DNA of 64,000 nt, taken from positions 1-64,000 of the forward strand of contig JANQJW010000023.1 of the NCBI GenBank assembly GCA_028281445.1, written 5' to 3'. Positions 40,987-50,876 of the stretch are shown piece after piece. Made by a program: the position numbers and the translations under genes. How positions within the stretch are numbered: the first letter of the stretch is position 1; each line of letters starts with the position of its first letter. Below the pieces are notes generated by a model, which was not told the origin of the DNA, made no database searches, and saw nothing but the letters and a program-made list of their open reading frames with translations. The stretch comes from Planctomycetota bacterium. GTDB taxonomy: Bacteria; Planctomycetota; PLA2; JAEUHO01.

Positions 40987-41796
40987 CTAGTTCTTGAGCG
41001 TCGTCGACTCCGTCTCGATGGCCAGCTCGATGCTTCCAGCGTCCGTAACGACGGCGGCCCGCGTCTGGACGAGATTTCGCGCGGGGACCTTGACGACCCG
41101 GCAGACGATCTCGAAGTTCTGCACTTGATTGGGTCGCAGTACGAACATCGACGAGTTGGCCGACTGGCCCGAGCCGCTGACGGTCGCGCCGTTGTCGCCG
41201 CGGCCCGAGACGAACTCCAGCTCCGGCGGCAGCGTCCAGTTCACCCGCAGGTCCGGCGTCAGCGCGGAGCCCACGTCGTTCTCGACCTTGAGCACGTACA
41301 GGAATTCCTCGCTGAGGCGGAAGATGCCCTTCGCCGAGCGGTCGAGGGCCGTGTCGATCATCTCGAGTTGCAGCGCGGGTAGGCCGCGGCAGACGACGCT
41401 GCACACGCAGCCGGCGGCGGCGATCCGCGTGGAGTCGACCGCGTGGGCGCTGAGGCGGCACTCGCCCACCTCCGAGCAGCTGAACTTCACGCAGTGCGTG
41501 TACGTCTCGTCCTTTGCCAGCTTGGGGATGATCACGGTCATCTTCTGGTTCGGCTCGCCCTTCGCGTTCGGACAGCCGCGCAGCGACAGGCGCACGTTCT
41601 CGAGTGTCACGGCACCCACGCTCTTGACGGTTGCACAGAACTCGAAGCGGTCGCCGATGATGACGTTCTTGGGCTTGACCGTGCACGTCACGACGACATC
41701 GCGGCAGAGACACGGATCTTCGTCCGCTCCGGCGGCCGGTGTCGCCACCGCAGCAAGGGCGAACATGCAGAACAGGACCGTGCGTACCTTGCCCAT
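40987..41796 (-). CDS. Exported DUF11-like protein, Cys-rich
   Basis: A 269-residue exported protein with a signal peptide (MFALAAVATPAAGA). The second half resembles DUF11/conserved-repeat domains of planctomycete and Gram-positive surface proteins: VLKVENDVGSALTPDLRVNW, LPPELEFVSGRGDNGATVSG. The first half has four Cys pairs (CLCRD, CNAK-like CPNAKG, CVKFSCSEVGEC, CVCSVVCRG), suggesting disulfides. GGAGG lies six bases before the ATG. Probably a surface or envelope structural protein. Confidence 0.65.
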   Translation of the reverse strand: MGKVRTVLFCMFALAAVATPAAGADEDPCLCRDVVVTCTVKPKNVIIGDRFEFCATVKSVGAVTLENVRLSLRGCPNAKGEPNQKMTVIIPKLAKDETYTHCVKFSCSEVGECRLSAHAVDSTRIAAAGCVCSVVCRGLPALQLEMIDTALDRSAKGIFRLSEEFLYVLKVENDVGSALTPDLRVNWTLPPELEFVSGRGDNGATVSGSGQSANSSMFVLRPNQVQNFEIVCRVVKVPARNLVQTRAAVVTDAGSIELAIETESTTLKN

Positions 41797-41826
41797 CGAG
41801 GCCTCCTCCCGACGCCAGGGATCCTA

Positions 41827-42330
41827 CTACTTCGCGGCCGTGAGGGCAGCGAGTGCCGCGTCGTAGTCGGGCTCCTGGCCGATCTCGGGCACCAGCTCCG
41901 TGTAGGCCACCTCGCCCTCGGGGTTGACGACCACGATGGCCCGCGCGCACAGCCCCGCCAGGGGACCGTCAGCGATCTCGATGCCGTAGTCGGAGCCGAA
42001 GTCGCTGCGCAGCGTCGAGAGCGTGATGGCGTCCTCGATGCCCTCGGCGCCGCAGAAGCGCTTGGTTGCGAACGGGAGGTCGGTGGAGATGTTCACGACG
42101 GCGACACCGTCCATGCCCGCCGCCTTCTCGTTGAAGGTGCGAACCGACACAGCGCAGACCGGCGTATCGATGCTCGGGAAGATGTTGAGGACGCGCCACC
42201 CGTTGATGTCACCCAGCTTGACCGTGTTGAGGTCATGAGCGACGAGTGCGAAGTCCGGGGCCGGGCTGCCGACTGCCGGCAGCTCGCCGACGGTGTTGAT
42301 CGGGTTGCCCTTCAGGGTGATCGAGGCCAT
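41827..42330 (-). CDS. tpx: Thiol peroxidase Tpx
   Basis: A 167-residue atypical two-Cys peroxiredoxin that reduces hydroperoxides using thioredoxin. The peroxidatic Cys59 lies in FPSIDTPVCAVSVRTF and the resolving Cys93 in KRFCGAEGIED, as in E. coli Tpx, and the length matches the family. The chosen ATG has GGAGAAC upstream; a longer in-frame reading crosses a transcription terminator and is rejected. It is monocistronic as far as can be seen. Confidence 0.95.
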   Translation of the reverse strand: MASITLKGNPINTVGELPAVGSPAPDFALVAHDLNTVKLGDINGWRVLNIFPSIDTPVCAVSVRTFNEKAAGMDGVAVVNISTDLPFATKRFCGAEGIEDAITLSTLRSDFGSDYGIEIADGPLAGLCARAIVVVNPEGEVAYTELVPEIGQEPDYDAALAALTAAK

Positions 42331-42376
42331 TGCGGTTCTCCGTGTTCGATTTCGGGACGGCGACCATAACGAAGAA

Positions 42377-42414
42377 ACCCGGGCGAGTCCCCGATCATGA
42401 GGACCCGCCCGGGT
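42377..42414 (-). terminator. Rho-independent terminator of the RRM gene
   Basis: On the minus strand ACCCGGGCG pairs with CGCCCGGGT (with flanking GGAC/AGTCC pairing) around a short loop, followed by TTTCTTCGTT. It lies about 75 bases beyond the RRM gene stop and ends before tpx. Confidence 0.75.
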
Positions 42415-42489
42415 GATGTGGTGCCGTCTAGACGACGGCCGGTGCCGCGTCGCCACCGCAAGGGAGGGCGAATGCAGCGTCGCGTTCGA

Positions 42490-42792
42490 CTACCAGCGGT
42501 TGCGTCCGCCGCCGTAGCCGCCGCCGCCACCACCGCGGTTCTCGCGCGGACGTGCGACGTTGACCTTGATGGTCCGGCCGCCGAGGTCGGTCTCGTTCAA
42601 GCCTTCGATCGCCGCCTGGGCCTCTGCATCGCTGCCCATCTCGACGAACGCGAAGCCGCGCGGGCGTCCCGTTTCGCGATCCGTGATCACGGTGACATTC
42701 GTGACGGTGCCGAAGGCGCCGAACGCGTCCTCGATGTCCGTCTGGGTGCTCTGGAACGACAAGTTGCCGACGTACAGCCTGTTCTCTGACAT
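42490..42792 (-). CDS. RRM-type RNA-binding protein with Gly-rich tail
   Basis: A 100-residue protein: one RNA recognition motif (RNP2 LYVGNLSF at 6-13, RNP1 GFAFVEM near 46-52) and a short Gly/Arg/Tyr tail ([15 protein letters not shown]). This architecture matches the small cold- or stress-induced RNA-binding proteins of cyanobacteria and planctomycetes, which act as RNA chaperones. The leader upstream is unusually free of genes (about 240 bases) and may carry a regulatory 5' UTR. AAGGA lies about ten bases before the ATG. Confidence 0.95.
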   Translation of the reverse strand: MSENRLYVGNLSFQSTQTDIEDAFGAFGTVTNVTVITDRETGRPRGFAFVEMGSDAEAQAAIEGLNETDLGGRTIKVNVARPRENRGGGGGGYGGGRNRW

Positions 42793-43032
42793 GTGCTTTC
42801 TGAATCCTTCTGGGTCGACCCTTGGTAGCGAAACCGTTTCCGCGCCGTCAGGGTCATCTCGTTTCCTGACGAAGCCGCCTGTGCGACCGCGGACCGGGGA
42901 AACCCGAAGGTCACCTGGGGGAGCGGTGATCGAACTGACGTCCTAGCCGCTGCGAAGGGTAGCCGGGAATTGCAGGATCCGAGGAGAATCACGGCCCGGG
43001 CCTGAAATCCCCCTCAGCACATGGCGGGCCGT

Positions 43033-43905
43033 TCAAGCCTCCGGGCGCAGCTTCTCGCGCATGGCCTCGAAGTGGGCGCGGTCTTCATCCGCGACGTCCG
43101 GAAAGCTCATCTCGAGGCCCTTCAGCGTGTCCACGAGGACGCGTGCCACCTGGAGCCGCATGTAGGGCTTGTCGTCGGCGGGGATTGCATACCACGGCGC
43201 CCACGGCCGCGACGTCTCTCGCAGCGCCTCTTCGTACGCGTCCATGTAGGCGTCCCAGTAGCCGCGCTCCGTGACGTCGCCCTTCGAGAACTTCCAGTTC
43301 TTCTCCGGCTCGTCGAGCCGCGAGAGGAACCGCCGGCGCTGTTCGTCCTTCGACACGTTGAGCCAGAACTTCAGGATGACGGTCCCGTTGCGCGCAAGGT
43401 GTTGCTCGTGGTCTCGGATCGACTCGAAGCGGTGTTTCCAGATGTCGGTGCGGTCGACGGACGACGGCAGGTTCTGGCCTTCGAGGTACTCCGGGTGAAC
43501 GCGCACGACGAGCACCTCTTCGTAGTAGCTCCGGTTGAAGATGCCGATGTTGCCCCGCTCCGGGAGGCGCATTGCCGTGCGCCAGAGGAAGTCGTGTTGC
43601 AGCTCCGTCGCACTCGGTTGCTTGAAAGACCAGACGCGACAGCCCGTAGGATTCACGCCGCGCATCACCGCTCGTATCGTCCCGTCCTTGCCCGCGGCGT
43701 CCATCGCCTGGAAGACCAGGAGGACGGCATGGTGGTCGTGGGCATAGAGCAGGTGCTGGAGCTCCTGCAACTCATCGCGCAGGGCACGCAGCGTCTTCTT
43801 CGAGTCTTTACGCTTCGTGCCTTCCGGCGGTGCTTGGGGCGCGTCGGCGACGACGAAGGAGCCGTCGGTCGGAACGAGGTAGGCGTTGGGCGTGGGGAAG
43901 TTCAC
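43033..43905 (-). CDS. ppk2: Polyphosphate kinase 2 (PPK2 family, class III-like)
   Basis: A 290-residue soluble kinase that transfers phosphate between polyphosphate and nucleotides (usually AMP/ADP for class III). The P-loop is MDAAGKDGT (68-76), and lid and Walker B features follow: [42 protein letters not shown]. The C-terminal [14 protein letters not shown] is family-typical. The GTG start lies six bases after TAGGAT on the minus strand, indicating a leaderless transcript. It is divergent from the CHAD-CYTH gene, another polyphosphate-related protein, across 75 bases. Confidence 0.95.
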   Translation of the reverse strand: MNFPTPNAYLVPTDGSFVVADAPQAPPEGTKRKDSKKTLRALRDELQELQHLLYAHDHHAVLLVFQAMDAAGKDGTIRAVMRGVNPTGCRVWSFKQPSATELQHDFLWRTAMRLPERGNIGIFNRSYYEEVLVVRVHPEYLEGQNLPSSVDRTDIWKHRFESIRDHEQHLARNGTVILKFWLNVSKDEQRRRFLSRLDEPEKNWKFSKGDVTERGYWDAYMDAYEEALRETSRPWAPWYAIPADDKPYMRLQVARVLVDTLKGLEMSFPDVADEDRAHFEAMREKLRPEA

Positions 43906-43911
43906 GCACCT

Positions 43912-43973
43912 ATCCTAATTCGGCATGCTCTCAGGCGCACCGCTGGGCGACCCGGATGCTCATCCCCTAGACT
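43912..43973. promoter_or_regulatory. Divergent leaderless promoters for ppk2 and the CHAD-CYTH gene
   Basis: Two -10-like hexamers face away from each other in the 75-base gap. On the minus strand TAGGAT (43917 to 43912) ends six bases before the ppk2 GTG; on the plus strand TAGACT (43968-43973) ends seven bases before the CHAD-CYTH GTG. Neither start has a Shine-Dalgarno sequence. A regulator binding in the centre could control both genes. Confidence 0.6.
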
Positions 43974-43980
43974 TCCCGAC

Positions 43981-45363
43981 GTGAAGCAGAGACTGCCGGC
44001 AGACCTGTTGGAGCGCTCATCCCAGGAGGGCGCGCATCGCATCGCTCGCGGGCTCCTCGATCAGGTCCACGCCGAGGTGCCGCGCCTCCAGGATCCGAGC
44101 GACGAAGAGGCGCTGCACGACTTCCGCGTCGCGGTGCGCCGGCTGCGCAGCGCGCTGAGCGCCTGGCGTACCCAGTTGCGTGGGAGTATCGCCAAGCGTC
44201 ATCGCCGCGCACTGCGCGGGCTTCAGAGCGCCACCGGCGGCGGCAGGGACGCCGAGGTCGCTCAGGCCTGGATCGAGGAGCAGGCCGAGTCGGTCGACGT
44301 AGCCGTGCGGCCCTCCGTCTTGCGCATCGCCGCGCAGATCGGCGGGAAGCACGCGAATGCCATGGAAGAGGTGCGGACGGAGATCCCGACTGCGTTCTAC
44401 GACATCGAGGTGAAGCTGCGGAAGCGCCTTGCGAAGATGCAGGTGCAGATCGACGACGACGAGAAGCAGCCGGTGTTTGCTTCGGTGTTCGCGGACAAGG
44501 TTCGCGAACACGGGGCCGATCTCGCCGCGCACCTGCGCCTCGTGGAGTCGATCGACCACCGCAACGAGGCGCACGTTGCTCGCATCCGATGCAAGCGCCT
44601 GCGCTACCTGCTCGAGCCGCTGCGCGGCGCCGTGCCGGGTGCGCAGCGTGTCGTGAAGATCTGCAAGGAGCTCCAGGATGTGCTCGGCGACTTCAACGAT
44701 GCCCACGTGCTGGAGGACTTACTGGCTGAGCTCCCCGTCGACAGCGCCGACATGTCCATCGGTGTCAAGGAGGTGCGGAGGCTTGCTTCCGAGCGGCGCG
44801 AGCATCTGTACGCGCTCGTCCGCGACGAGTGGCTGGATCACCGCCTGACCGAGCTCCTCGACCGCGTCGAGAAGGTCGCGCGTGCGTGTCTAAAGGCGGC
44901 CGGGCCGCGCAAGGAGATCGAGCGCAAATACCTCCTCAAGTCCTTGCCGCCCGAGATGCCGAGCGGCCTCGCGGTCGAGATCGACCAGGGGTGGTTACCC
45001 GGCCGCGTGCTGCAGGAGCGCATTCGGCGAATTCGCTCCGAGGACGGCGAGTTCCACTTCCGCACGGTGAAGATCGGCAGCGGGCTCGAGCGGATCGAGA
45101 TCGAAGAAGACACGTCGCCGGAGGTCTTCGAGGTGCTGTGGCCGCTGACGGAGGGGCGTCGCGTGCGCAAGCGCCGCTACCTCGTGGAGGCGGACGGTCA
45201 TACGTGGGAGGTCGACGAGTTCCTCGATCGCGAGCTCGTTCTCGCCGAGGTCGAGTTGTCGGCGGCGGACGAAACGGCGGACGTTCCTTCGTGGGTGGAG
45301 ACCGTGCTCGAGCGCGAGGTGACGGAAGAGCCTCAATACGCGAATGTCACGTTGGCGCAGTAG
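43981..45363 (+). CDS. CHAD-CYTH domain protein (polyphosphate-associated)
   Basis: A 460-residue protein. The N-terminal 300 residues form a CHAD domain, a helical His-rich module that binds polyphosphate granules (HDFRVAVRRLRSALSAWR and HVARIRCKRLRYLLEP are its two signature segments). The C-terminal 150 residues form a CYTH triphosphate-tunnel domain beginning KEIERKYLL (Glu312, Glu314, Lys316), the ExExK motif of triphosphatases. CYTH usually precedes CHAD in fusions, so the reversed order is uncommon. The GTG start lies seven bases after TAGACT; a far longer upstream reading overlaps ppk2 on the other strand and is rejected. It likely works with PPK2 in polyphosphate metabolism. Confidence 0.9.
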   Translation: MKQRLPADLLERSSQEGAHRIARGLLDQVHAEVPRLQDPSDEEALHDFRVAVRRLRSALSAWRTQLRGSIAKRHRRALRGLQSATGGGRDAEVAQAWIEEQAESVDVAVRPSVLRIAAQIGGKHANAMEEVRTEIPTAFYDIEVKLRKRLAKMQVQIDDDEKQPVFASVFADKVREHGADLAAHLRLVESIDHRNEAHVARIRCKRLRYLLEPLRGAVPGAQRVVKICKELQDVLGDFNDAHVLEDLLAELPVDSADMSIGVKEVRRLASERREHLYALVRDEWLDHRLTELLDRVEKVARACLKAAGPRKEIERKYLLKSLPPEMPSGLAVEIDQGWLPGRVLQERIRRIRSEDGEFHFRTVKIGSGLERIEIEEDTSPEVFEVLWPLTEGRRVRKRRYLVEADGHTWEVDEFLDRELVLAEVELSAADETADVPSWVETVLEREVTEEPQYANVTLAQ

Positions 45364-45833
45364 GTGACGACGGAGGATCGGACGCCGAAGGCGAGTCCGC
45401 ACGCGCTCCACGTGGCCGTGGCCGTGGCCGTGGCCGAGTGATTTGGTTACCACTGGCGCGACCGCTGATGCCCGACAACGCCATGGGGGCGACGGAGGCT
45501 CGGGCGTCGAAGGCGAGTCCGCACGCGCTTCACGTGGCCGTTGCCGTGGCCGTGGCCGAGTGATTCGGGTACCGCTGGCGTGAACACCGATGCCCGACAA
45601 CGCTGTGGGGGCGACGGAGGATCGGGCGTCGAAGGCGAGTCCGCACGCGCTTTACGTGGCCGTTGCCGTTGCCGTGGCCGTGGCCGAGTGATTCGGGTAC
45701 CGCTGGCGTGAACGCCGATGCCCGACAACGCTGTGGGGGCGACGGAGGCTCGGGCGTCGAAGGCGAGTCCGCACGCGCTCCACGGGGCCGTGGCCGTGGC
45801 CGGAGTGATCCCGTTACCACTGGCGTGAACAAC
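45364..45833 (+). repeat. Four tandem copies of a ~120-bp repeat with GTGGCC core
   Basis: Four copies, starting near 45366, 45488, 45610 and 45738, share GACGGAGG-TCGGGCGTCGAA, GGCGAGTCCGCACGCGCT and a variable run of GTGGCC/GTTGCC hexamers (2-4 units), then GAGTGATTCGGGTACC and TGCCCGACAACGC. Copy length varies with the number of hexamers. The array starts directly after the CHAD-CYTH stop codon and ends just before the four-helix-bundle gene. Confidence 0.9.
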
Positions 45834-45850
45834 GCGATGACACGTCGCAC

Positions 45851-46228
45851 ATGGACTCCGAGCTCGGATTCAGCCATCAACGCCTCGACGTCTACGAGAC
45901 GGCACAGCGGCTTGTGATCGGTGTGGTCCGCGCCACGGAGGCCATGCCCCGCGGGACACTCGGACTGCGCGATCAGGCGAGGCGCTCTGCGCTCTCAACC
46001 GTACGCCACATCACTGAGGGAGCGAACCGACTCACGCCGTCCGATCGAAAATCGCGGTTCGTCATTGCGCGTGGCGAGGTGGCGGAGTGCGACTCGGTGC
46101 TGGACACGCTGACGCGGCTGGCGCTCGTCTCCGAGTCACACGTGCGCGATCTCCGGAACTTGTGCGCACGGGTGAGCGCGATGCTCTCCGGGTTGATCAA
46201 CCGAGAGTCGCGCCTGCTGGGTGACTAG
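45851..46228 (+). CDS. Four-helix-bundle protein (S23/IVP-type)
   Basis: A 125-residue protein of the four-helix-bundle family first described from 23S rRNA intervening sequences. Family features are the start FSHQRLDVYETAQRLV, the middle GLRDQARRSALSTVRHITEG and the C-terminal RGEVAECDSVLDTLTRL helix. The fold is shared with the Avd accessory protein of diversity-generating retroelements, but no reverse transcriptase is near. The gene sits between two arrays of one repeat family in opposite orientation, which suggests it is part of, or is copied with, a repeat-bounded unit. The ATG lacks a clear ribosome site. Confidence 0.8.
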   Translation: MDSELGFSHQRLDVYETAQRLVIGVVRATEAMPRGTLGLRDQARRSALSTVRHITEGANRLTPSDRKSRFVIARGEVAECDSVLDTLTRLALVSESHVRDLRNLCARVSAMLSGLINRESRLLGD

Positions 46229-46246
46229 TCCGCTCTCTGATTCGCG

Positions 46247-46500
46247 TGCGCCCTATCGGCCACGGCCACGGCAACGCGAGAGACGGGCGGACTCGTATTG
46301 GCGCGTCCGATCCTCCGTCCTCACCCTTCGGCTTCCCGCGACGTCCGCTCTCTAGTCCGCGTGCTTCGTCTCGGCCACGGCAACGGCCACGGCCACGGCA
46401 ACGTGAGAGACAGACGGACTCGGATTGGCGCGCCCGATCCTCCGTCCTCTCCGGTTCCCGCGGACTCGGGCTGGCGCGCCCGATCCTCCGTCCTCTCTCG
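46247..46500 (-). repeat. Inverted copies of the same GTGGCC-core repeat
   Basis: Read on the minus strand, two fuller copies (about 46320 down to 46256 and 46445 down to 46373) and one partial copy (about 46497 to 46463) carry GACGGAGGATCGG, a GAGTCCG segment and runs of GTGGCC/GTTGCC, as in the array left of the four-helix-bundle gene. Between the GACGGAGG block and the hexamers they have CGCGCCAAT in place of CGTCGAAGG, so they are a diverged branch. The array ends at the stop codon of sixA. Confidence 0.8.
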
Positions 46501-46515
46501 GTCCCCCTCGCTCTC

Positions 46516-47022
46516 TCACTCACGCTCAGCCGCGAGCTTCCTCAATGCTCTCGGCGCCATCATCCACTCCAATCGACCCCCGCTCGGCGCCACCACGTCG
46601 AAGTCGATCGACGCCGCACCCGCCTTCTTGAGCTTGGCCACCTGCGGTTGATCGTGGCCGAGGGACTGGACAAGGAGCAGGTCGAGCTGCGGCGCATGAC
46701 CGACGCAGTAGACAGTCCCTGCATCGGACTGCTGCGCCAGCAGATCGAACACGTCCCGCGTGCGCACGCCGCCGCTCAGCGCCTCCGTCTCCGCTACGTG
46801 GGGGCATCCCATCACGTCGGCGAGGATCTCGGCCGTCTGACGCGCGCGCACCAGCGGACTGGTCAGGATCCGATCCGGGACGGCACCCAGGACGCGGAGC
46901 CCCTCCGCCGCCGAGCGCGTGCGGTGCAGGCCCTTCTCGGTCAAAGGGCGCTCGCGGTCCGGTGGGCAGCGTGGGTCCATCGGATCCGCCGCGATTCCAT
47001 GACGCATCAGGACGACCCTCAT
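46516..47022 (-). CDS. sixA: SixA-type phosphohistidine phosphatase
   Basis: A 168-residue histidine phosphatase of the SixA branch, which removes phosphate from phosphohistidine on phosphorelay or PTS proteins. The catalytic motif LMRHG (His8) opens the protein, Arg in TSPLVRARQTAEIL follows, and the second His is in YCVGHAPQLD. The length matches SixA (about 160). The ATG lies seven bases after TAGGAT on the minus strand, suggesting leaderless transcription. The last codons (AERE, stop) abut the inverted repeat array. Confidence 0.85.
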   Translation of the reverse strand: MRVVLMRHGIAADPMDPRCPPDRERPLTEKGLHRTRSAAEGLRVLGAVPDRILTSPLVRARQTAEILADVMGCPHVAETEALSGGVRTRDVFDLLAQQSDAGTVYCVGHAPQLDLLLVQSLGHDQPQVAKLKKAGAASIDFDVVAPSGGRLEWMMAPRALRKLAAERE

Positions 47023-47029
47023 CGCCGCG

Positions 47030-47035
47030 ATCCTA
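47030..47035 (-). promoter_or_regulatory. Probable leaderless -10 element (TAGGAT) of sixA
   Basis: TAGGAT ends seven bases before the sixA ATG, the same hexamer and near-identical spacing as at ppk2. Confidence 0.5.
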
Positions 47036-47120
47036 CGTGGCGCCGGGCACAAAGGATGCAGATCGCGTGGGATCCGGGTCAAGATGAGCCTCCCGGCACC
47101 GCGGGAGACCCGAGTTTCCA

Positions 47121-50100
47121 ATGACCGCAAACCCGCCCCCGGCCGACGTGCGCGCACAGCTCGAGAGGCTGTTCCGCGATCGCATCCTGGTGCTCGACGG
47201 CGCAATGGGCACGATGGTCCAGCGCAAGAAGCTCGAGGAGGCCGACTTCCGCGGGGAGCGCTTCCGGGACCACCCGGTCGACCTCAAGGGGAACAACGAC
47301 ATCCTCCCCCTCACGAACCCGGAGGTCGTCCGCGAGATCCACGATGGCTTCCTCGAGGCCGGCGCCGACATGGTCTCGACCGATACTTTCAACGGCAGCT
47401 CGATCTCCCAGGACGACTACGAGACCGGCGCCTACGTCTACGAGCTCAACAAGGCCGCCGCGGAGATCGCGCGCGAATGTTGCGCGCGGTGGACGGAGAA
47501 GACGCCCGACAAGCCGCGCTTCGTCGCGGGCTCTCTCGGTCCCGCCAACAAGACACTCTCCATCTCGCCCGACGTCAACGACCCCGCCTTCCGCGCCACG
47601 ACCTTCGACGAGGTGCGGGACGCCTACGCCGAGCAGGCGCGCGGGCTGATTGACGGCGGCGCCGATGTCCTGCTCCTCGAGACGATCTTCGACACGCTCA
47701 ACGCCAAGGCGGCCTTGATCGGCATCATGGACGTCTTCGACGAGAAGGAGGTCGAGCTCCCGCTCTTCGTTTCGGTCACCATCACGGACAAGAGCGGCCG
47801 CACGCTCTCCGGCCAGACGATCGAGGCCTTCTGGGCGTCCATCGAGCACGCCAGACCGATGCTCGTCGGCGTGAACTGCGCACTCGGCGCCGAGGAGATC
47901 CGCCCGTACCTGGCCGATCTCGCGACGCTCGCCGATGTCTACGTCGGCTGCTATCCGAACGCGGGCTTGCCCAACGCCTTCGGCGAGTACGACGAGACGC
48001 CCGCGCGCACGGCCGAGCTGCTCGGCGAGTTCGCGACGAGCGGTCTGGTGAACATGCTCGGCGGGTGCTGCGGCACCACGCCCGATCACATTCGCGCCGT
48101 GGCCGAAGCGGCAGAAGGCGTGGAGCCGCGCGTGGTCCCGGCGTTCGAAGAGCGCCTGCCGCGGTTCAGCGGACTCGAGCCTCTCACGATTCGACCCGAG
48201 TCGAACTTCATCATGGTGGGGGAGCGCACGAACGTGACGGGATCACGTCGCTTTGCGCGCCTCATCAAGGAGGACGACTACACGACCGCTCTCGAGGTTG
48301 CGCTGCACCAGGTGAACGGCGGCGCCAACCTGCTCGACGTCAACATGGACGAGGGCATGCTCGACTCCGAGCAAGCGATGACGACGTTTCTCAACCTGAT
48401 CGCGACCGAACCGGACGTCGCCATCCTGCCGATCATGATCGACAGCTCGAAGTGGTCCGTCCTCGAGGCCGGCCTAAAATGCGTGCAGGGCAAGGGCGTC
48501 GTCAACTCGATCAGCCTGAAGGAGGGCGAAGAGGACTTCCTCGAGAAGGCTCGGCTCATTCGCCGGTACGGCGCCGGTGTCGTCGTCATGGCGTTCGACG
48601 AGACCGGGCAGGCCGACACGACGCCGCGGCGGGTCGAGGTGCTCCAGCGCGCCTACAAGCTGCTCACCGAGAAGGCAGGCTTCCCTCCCTCCGACATCAT
48701 CTTCGACCCGAACATCCTTGCCGTTGCGACGGGCATCGAGGAACACAACGAGTACGCCAAGAGCTTTGTCGAAGCCACGAGCATGCTCAAGGAGACCTGC
48801 CCGGGCGTCATGATCTCGGGCGGCGTAAGCAACCTCTCGTTTTCGTTCCGCGGCAACGATGCGGTGCGCGAAGCGATGCACGCAGCATTCCTCTACCACG
48901 CCATCCGCGCCGGCATGGACATGGGGATCGTCAATGCCGGGCAGCTAGAGATCTACGAGGAGATCGAGCCCAAGCTGCTCGAGCACGTCGAGGACGTGCT
49001 CTTCAACCGCCGCGCAGACGCGACCGAGCGACTCGTGGCGTTTGCCGATCAGGTCAAGGGCGGCGGCAAGAAGCGCGAGGTCGATCTGTCCTGGCGCGAG
49101 GAGGGCGTCGAAGAGCGCCTCAAGCACGCGCTGGTGCAGGGCATCGTCGAGTTCATCGAAGAGGACACTGAGGAGGCGCGCGCGAAGCACGCGCGCCCGC
49201 TCGACGTGATCGAAGGGCCGCTGATGGACGGCATGAAGATCGTCGGCGACCTTTTCGGCTCCGGGAAGATGTTCCTGCCCCAGGTCGTCAAGAGTGCGCG
49301 CGTGATGAAGCGGGCCGTCGCCTACCTCGAGCCCTACATGGAGAAAGAGAAGGAAGCGACCGGTGGCCGCTCCAGTCAGGGCAAGGTCGTCATCGCAACC
49401 GTGAAGGGCGATGTACACGACATCGGGAAGAACATCGTCGGTGTCGTGCTTGGCTGCAACAGCTACGAGGTCGTCGACCTGGGTGTGATGGTGCCGTGCG
49501 ACAAGATCCTCGACACCGCGATCGAGGAGAAGGCCGACATTGTCGGCTTGAGCGGCCTCATCACGCCGTCGCTCGACGAGATGGTCTATGTCGCCTCCGA
49601 GATGGAACGCCGCGGCAGCGACCTCCCGCTGCTCATCGGCGGCGCGACCACGAGCAAGCAGCACACGGCGGTCAAGATCGCGCCGCGCTACGGCAATGCG
49701 GTCGCTCACGTACTGGACGCATCGCGCGTCGTCGGCGTCGTCTCGGACCTGATGGACGCCGAGCGTCGGGCTGTGTTCGACCAGACCAACCGCGAGGCGC
49801 AGGCACGCCTGCGCGAGCAGTTTGCGCGCGGCAGTGGACGTCCGCTGCTTGCCTTCGACGAGGCCGTCGCCAACCGCATGCGCATCGAGTGGAAGCAGGA
49901 AGATCTGCCGGCGCCGTCCTTCGTCGGACGGCGTCCGGTGACTGACATCACGGTCGCCGATCTCGAACCGTACATCGACTGGACCTTCTTCTTCACGGCG
50001 TGGGAGATGAAGGCCCGCTATCCCGCCGTGCTCGACCATCCGAAGTGGGGCGACGAGGCGAAGAAGCTCTTCGCCGATGCGCAGGCCTTGCTGGTACGTA

Positions 50101-50855
50101 TCAAGGACGAGCATCTGCTCGGCCTCCGCGGGGTCTATGGCTTCTGGCCGGCCGTCAGCGAGGGCGAAGACCTGGTGCTATTCGGCGACGAGGAGCGGTC
50201 ACGCGAACTGGGACGTTTCCCGATGCTGCGCCAGCAGGGGCACCATGAGCGGGGTCAGCCGAACCTCTCGCTCGCCGACTTCGTGGCACCGCGCGATACG
50301 GGCTTGCTCGATCACGTCGGCGCATTCGCCGTGACGGCGGGCATCGGAGCATCGGATCTCGCTGCTGCGTTCGAAGCGGAGCACGACGACTACCACGCGA
50401 TCATGGTCAAGGCGCTAGCCGATCGGTTGGCGGAAGCCTTCGCCGAGATGCTGCACCAGCGCGCGCGTCGGGAGTGGGGGTACGGCGAAGGCGAAGAGCT
50501 CTCCAACGAGGATCTGATTCGCGAGCGTTTTCGCGGGATCCGTCCGGCCTTCGGCTACCCCGCCTGCCCGGACCACACGGAGAAGCGCACGCTCTTCGAG
50601 TTGCTCGAGGCCGAATCGATCGGTGTCGGGCTCACCGAGCACTGCGCGATGACGCCGGCGGCGAGCGTCAGCGGCATCTATCTGGCGCATCCGAAGGCGC
50701 GCTACTTCTCGCTTGGTCGCATCGGACGCGATCAGGCGGGCGACTACGCGCGTCGCAAGGACTTGACTCTCGAAGAGGTCGAGCGCTGGCTCGGTACCCA
50801 CCTCGCATACGATCCCGCGCGCCATGACTCGGAGCGGGGTGCGCCCGTCGCATAG
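47121..50855 (+). CDS. metH: Cobalamin-dependent methionine synthase MetH
   Basis: A complete 1244-residue enzyme that methylates homocysteine using methyltetrahydrofolate and cobalamin. Domains in order: homocysteine-binding (1-330) with zinc Cys253 (VNCALG) and Cys316-Cys317 ([10 protein letters not shown]); pterin-binding (about 350-640; [17 protein letters not shown]); cobalamin cap and Rossmann domain (about 650-900) with His766 in DVHDIGKN; S-adenosylmethionine-dependent reactivation domain (about 920-1240) with [15 protein letters not shown]. All key residues are intact. The gene starts 98 bases from sixA, divergent, leaving no room for a cobalamin or SAM riboswitch upstream. GGGAGA lies about 12 bases before the ATG. 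Confidence 0.97.
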   Translation: MTANPPPADVRAQLERLFRDRILVLDGAMGTMVQRKKLEEADFRGERFRDHPVDLKGNNDILPLTNPEVVREIHDGFLEAGADMVSTDTFNGSSISQDDYETGAYVYELNKAAAEIARECCARWTEKTPDKPRFVAGSLGPANKTLSISPDVNDPAFRATTFDEVRDAYAEQARGLIDGGADVLLLETIFDTLNAKAALIGIMDVFDEKEVELPLFVSVTITDKSGRTLSGQTIEAFWASIEHARPMLVGVNCALGAEEIRPYLADLATLADVYVGCYPNAGLPNAFGEYDETPARTAELLGEFATSGLVNMLGGCCGTTPDHIRAVAEAAEGVEPRVVPAFEERLPRFSGLEPLTIRPESNFIMVGERTNVTGSRRFARLIKEDDYTTALEVALHQVNGGANLLDVNMDEGMLDSEQAMTTFLNLIATEPDVAILPIMIDSSKWSVLEAGLKCVQGKGVVNSISLKEGEEDFLEKARLIRRYGAGVVVMAFDETGQADTTPRRVEVLQRAYKLLTEKAGFPPSDIIFDPNILAVATGIEEHNEYAKSFVEATSMLKETCPGVMISGGVSNLSFSFRGNDAVREAMHAAFLYHAIRAGMDMGIVNAGQLEIYEEIEPKLLEHVEDVLFNRRADATERLVAFADQVKGGGKKREVDLSWREEGVEERLKHALVQGIVEFIEEDTEEARAKHARPLDVIEGPLMDGMKIVGDLFGSGKMFLPQVVKSARVMKRAVAYLEPYMEKEKEATGGRSSQGKVVIATVKGDVHDIGKNIVGVVLGCNSYEVVDLGVMVPCDKILDTAIEEKADIVGLSGLITPSLDEMVYVASEMERRGSDLPLLIGGATTSKQHTAVKIAPRYGNAVAHVLDASRVVGVVSDLMDAERRAVFDQTNREAQARLREQFARGSGRPLLAFDEAVANRMRIEWKQEDLPAPSFVGRRPVTDITVADLEPYIDWTFFFTAWEMKARYPAVLDHPKWGDEAKKLFADAQALLVRIKDEHLLGLRGVYGFWPAVSEGEDLVLFGDEERSRELGRFPMLRQQGHHERGQPNLSLADFVAPRDTGLLDHVGAFAVTAGIGASDLAAAFEAEHDDYHAIMVKALADRLAEAFAEMLHQRARREWGYGEGEELSNEDLIRERFRGIRPAFGYPACPDHTEKRTLFELLEAESIGVGLTEHCAMTPAASVSGIYLAHPKARYFSLGRIGRDQAGDYARRKDLTLEEVERWLGTHLAYDPARHDSERGAPVA

Positions 50856-50876
50856 CAGGCGCTTGCGAACGCGGCG

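Noticed and set aside
45364..45833. CRISPR array
   Set aside because: Repeats of about 120 bp are directly adjacent with no unique spacers and contain internal hexamer runs; no cas gene is near.
45851..46228. Avd component of a diversity-generating retroelement
   Set aside because: The fold is shared with Avd, but no reverse transcriptase, template repeat or variable target gene is in the window.
47023..47120. Cobalamin or SAM riboswitch upstream of metH
   Set aside because: Only 98 bases separate metH from sixA and part of that is the sixA promoter; no riboswitch-like fold is evident.
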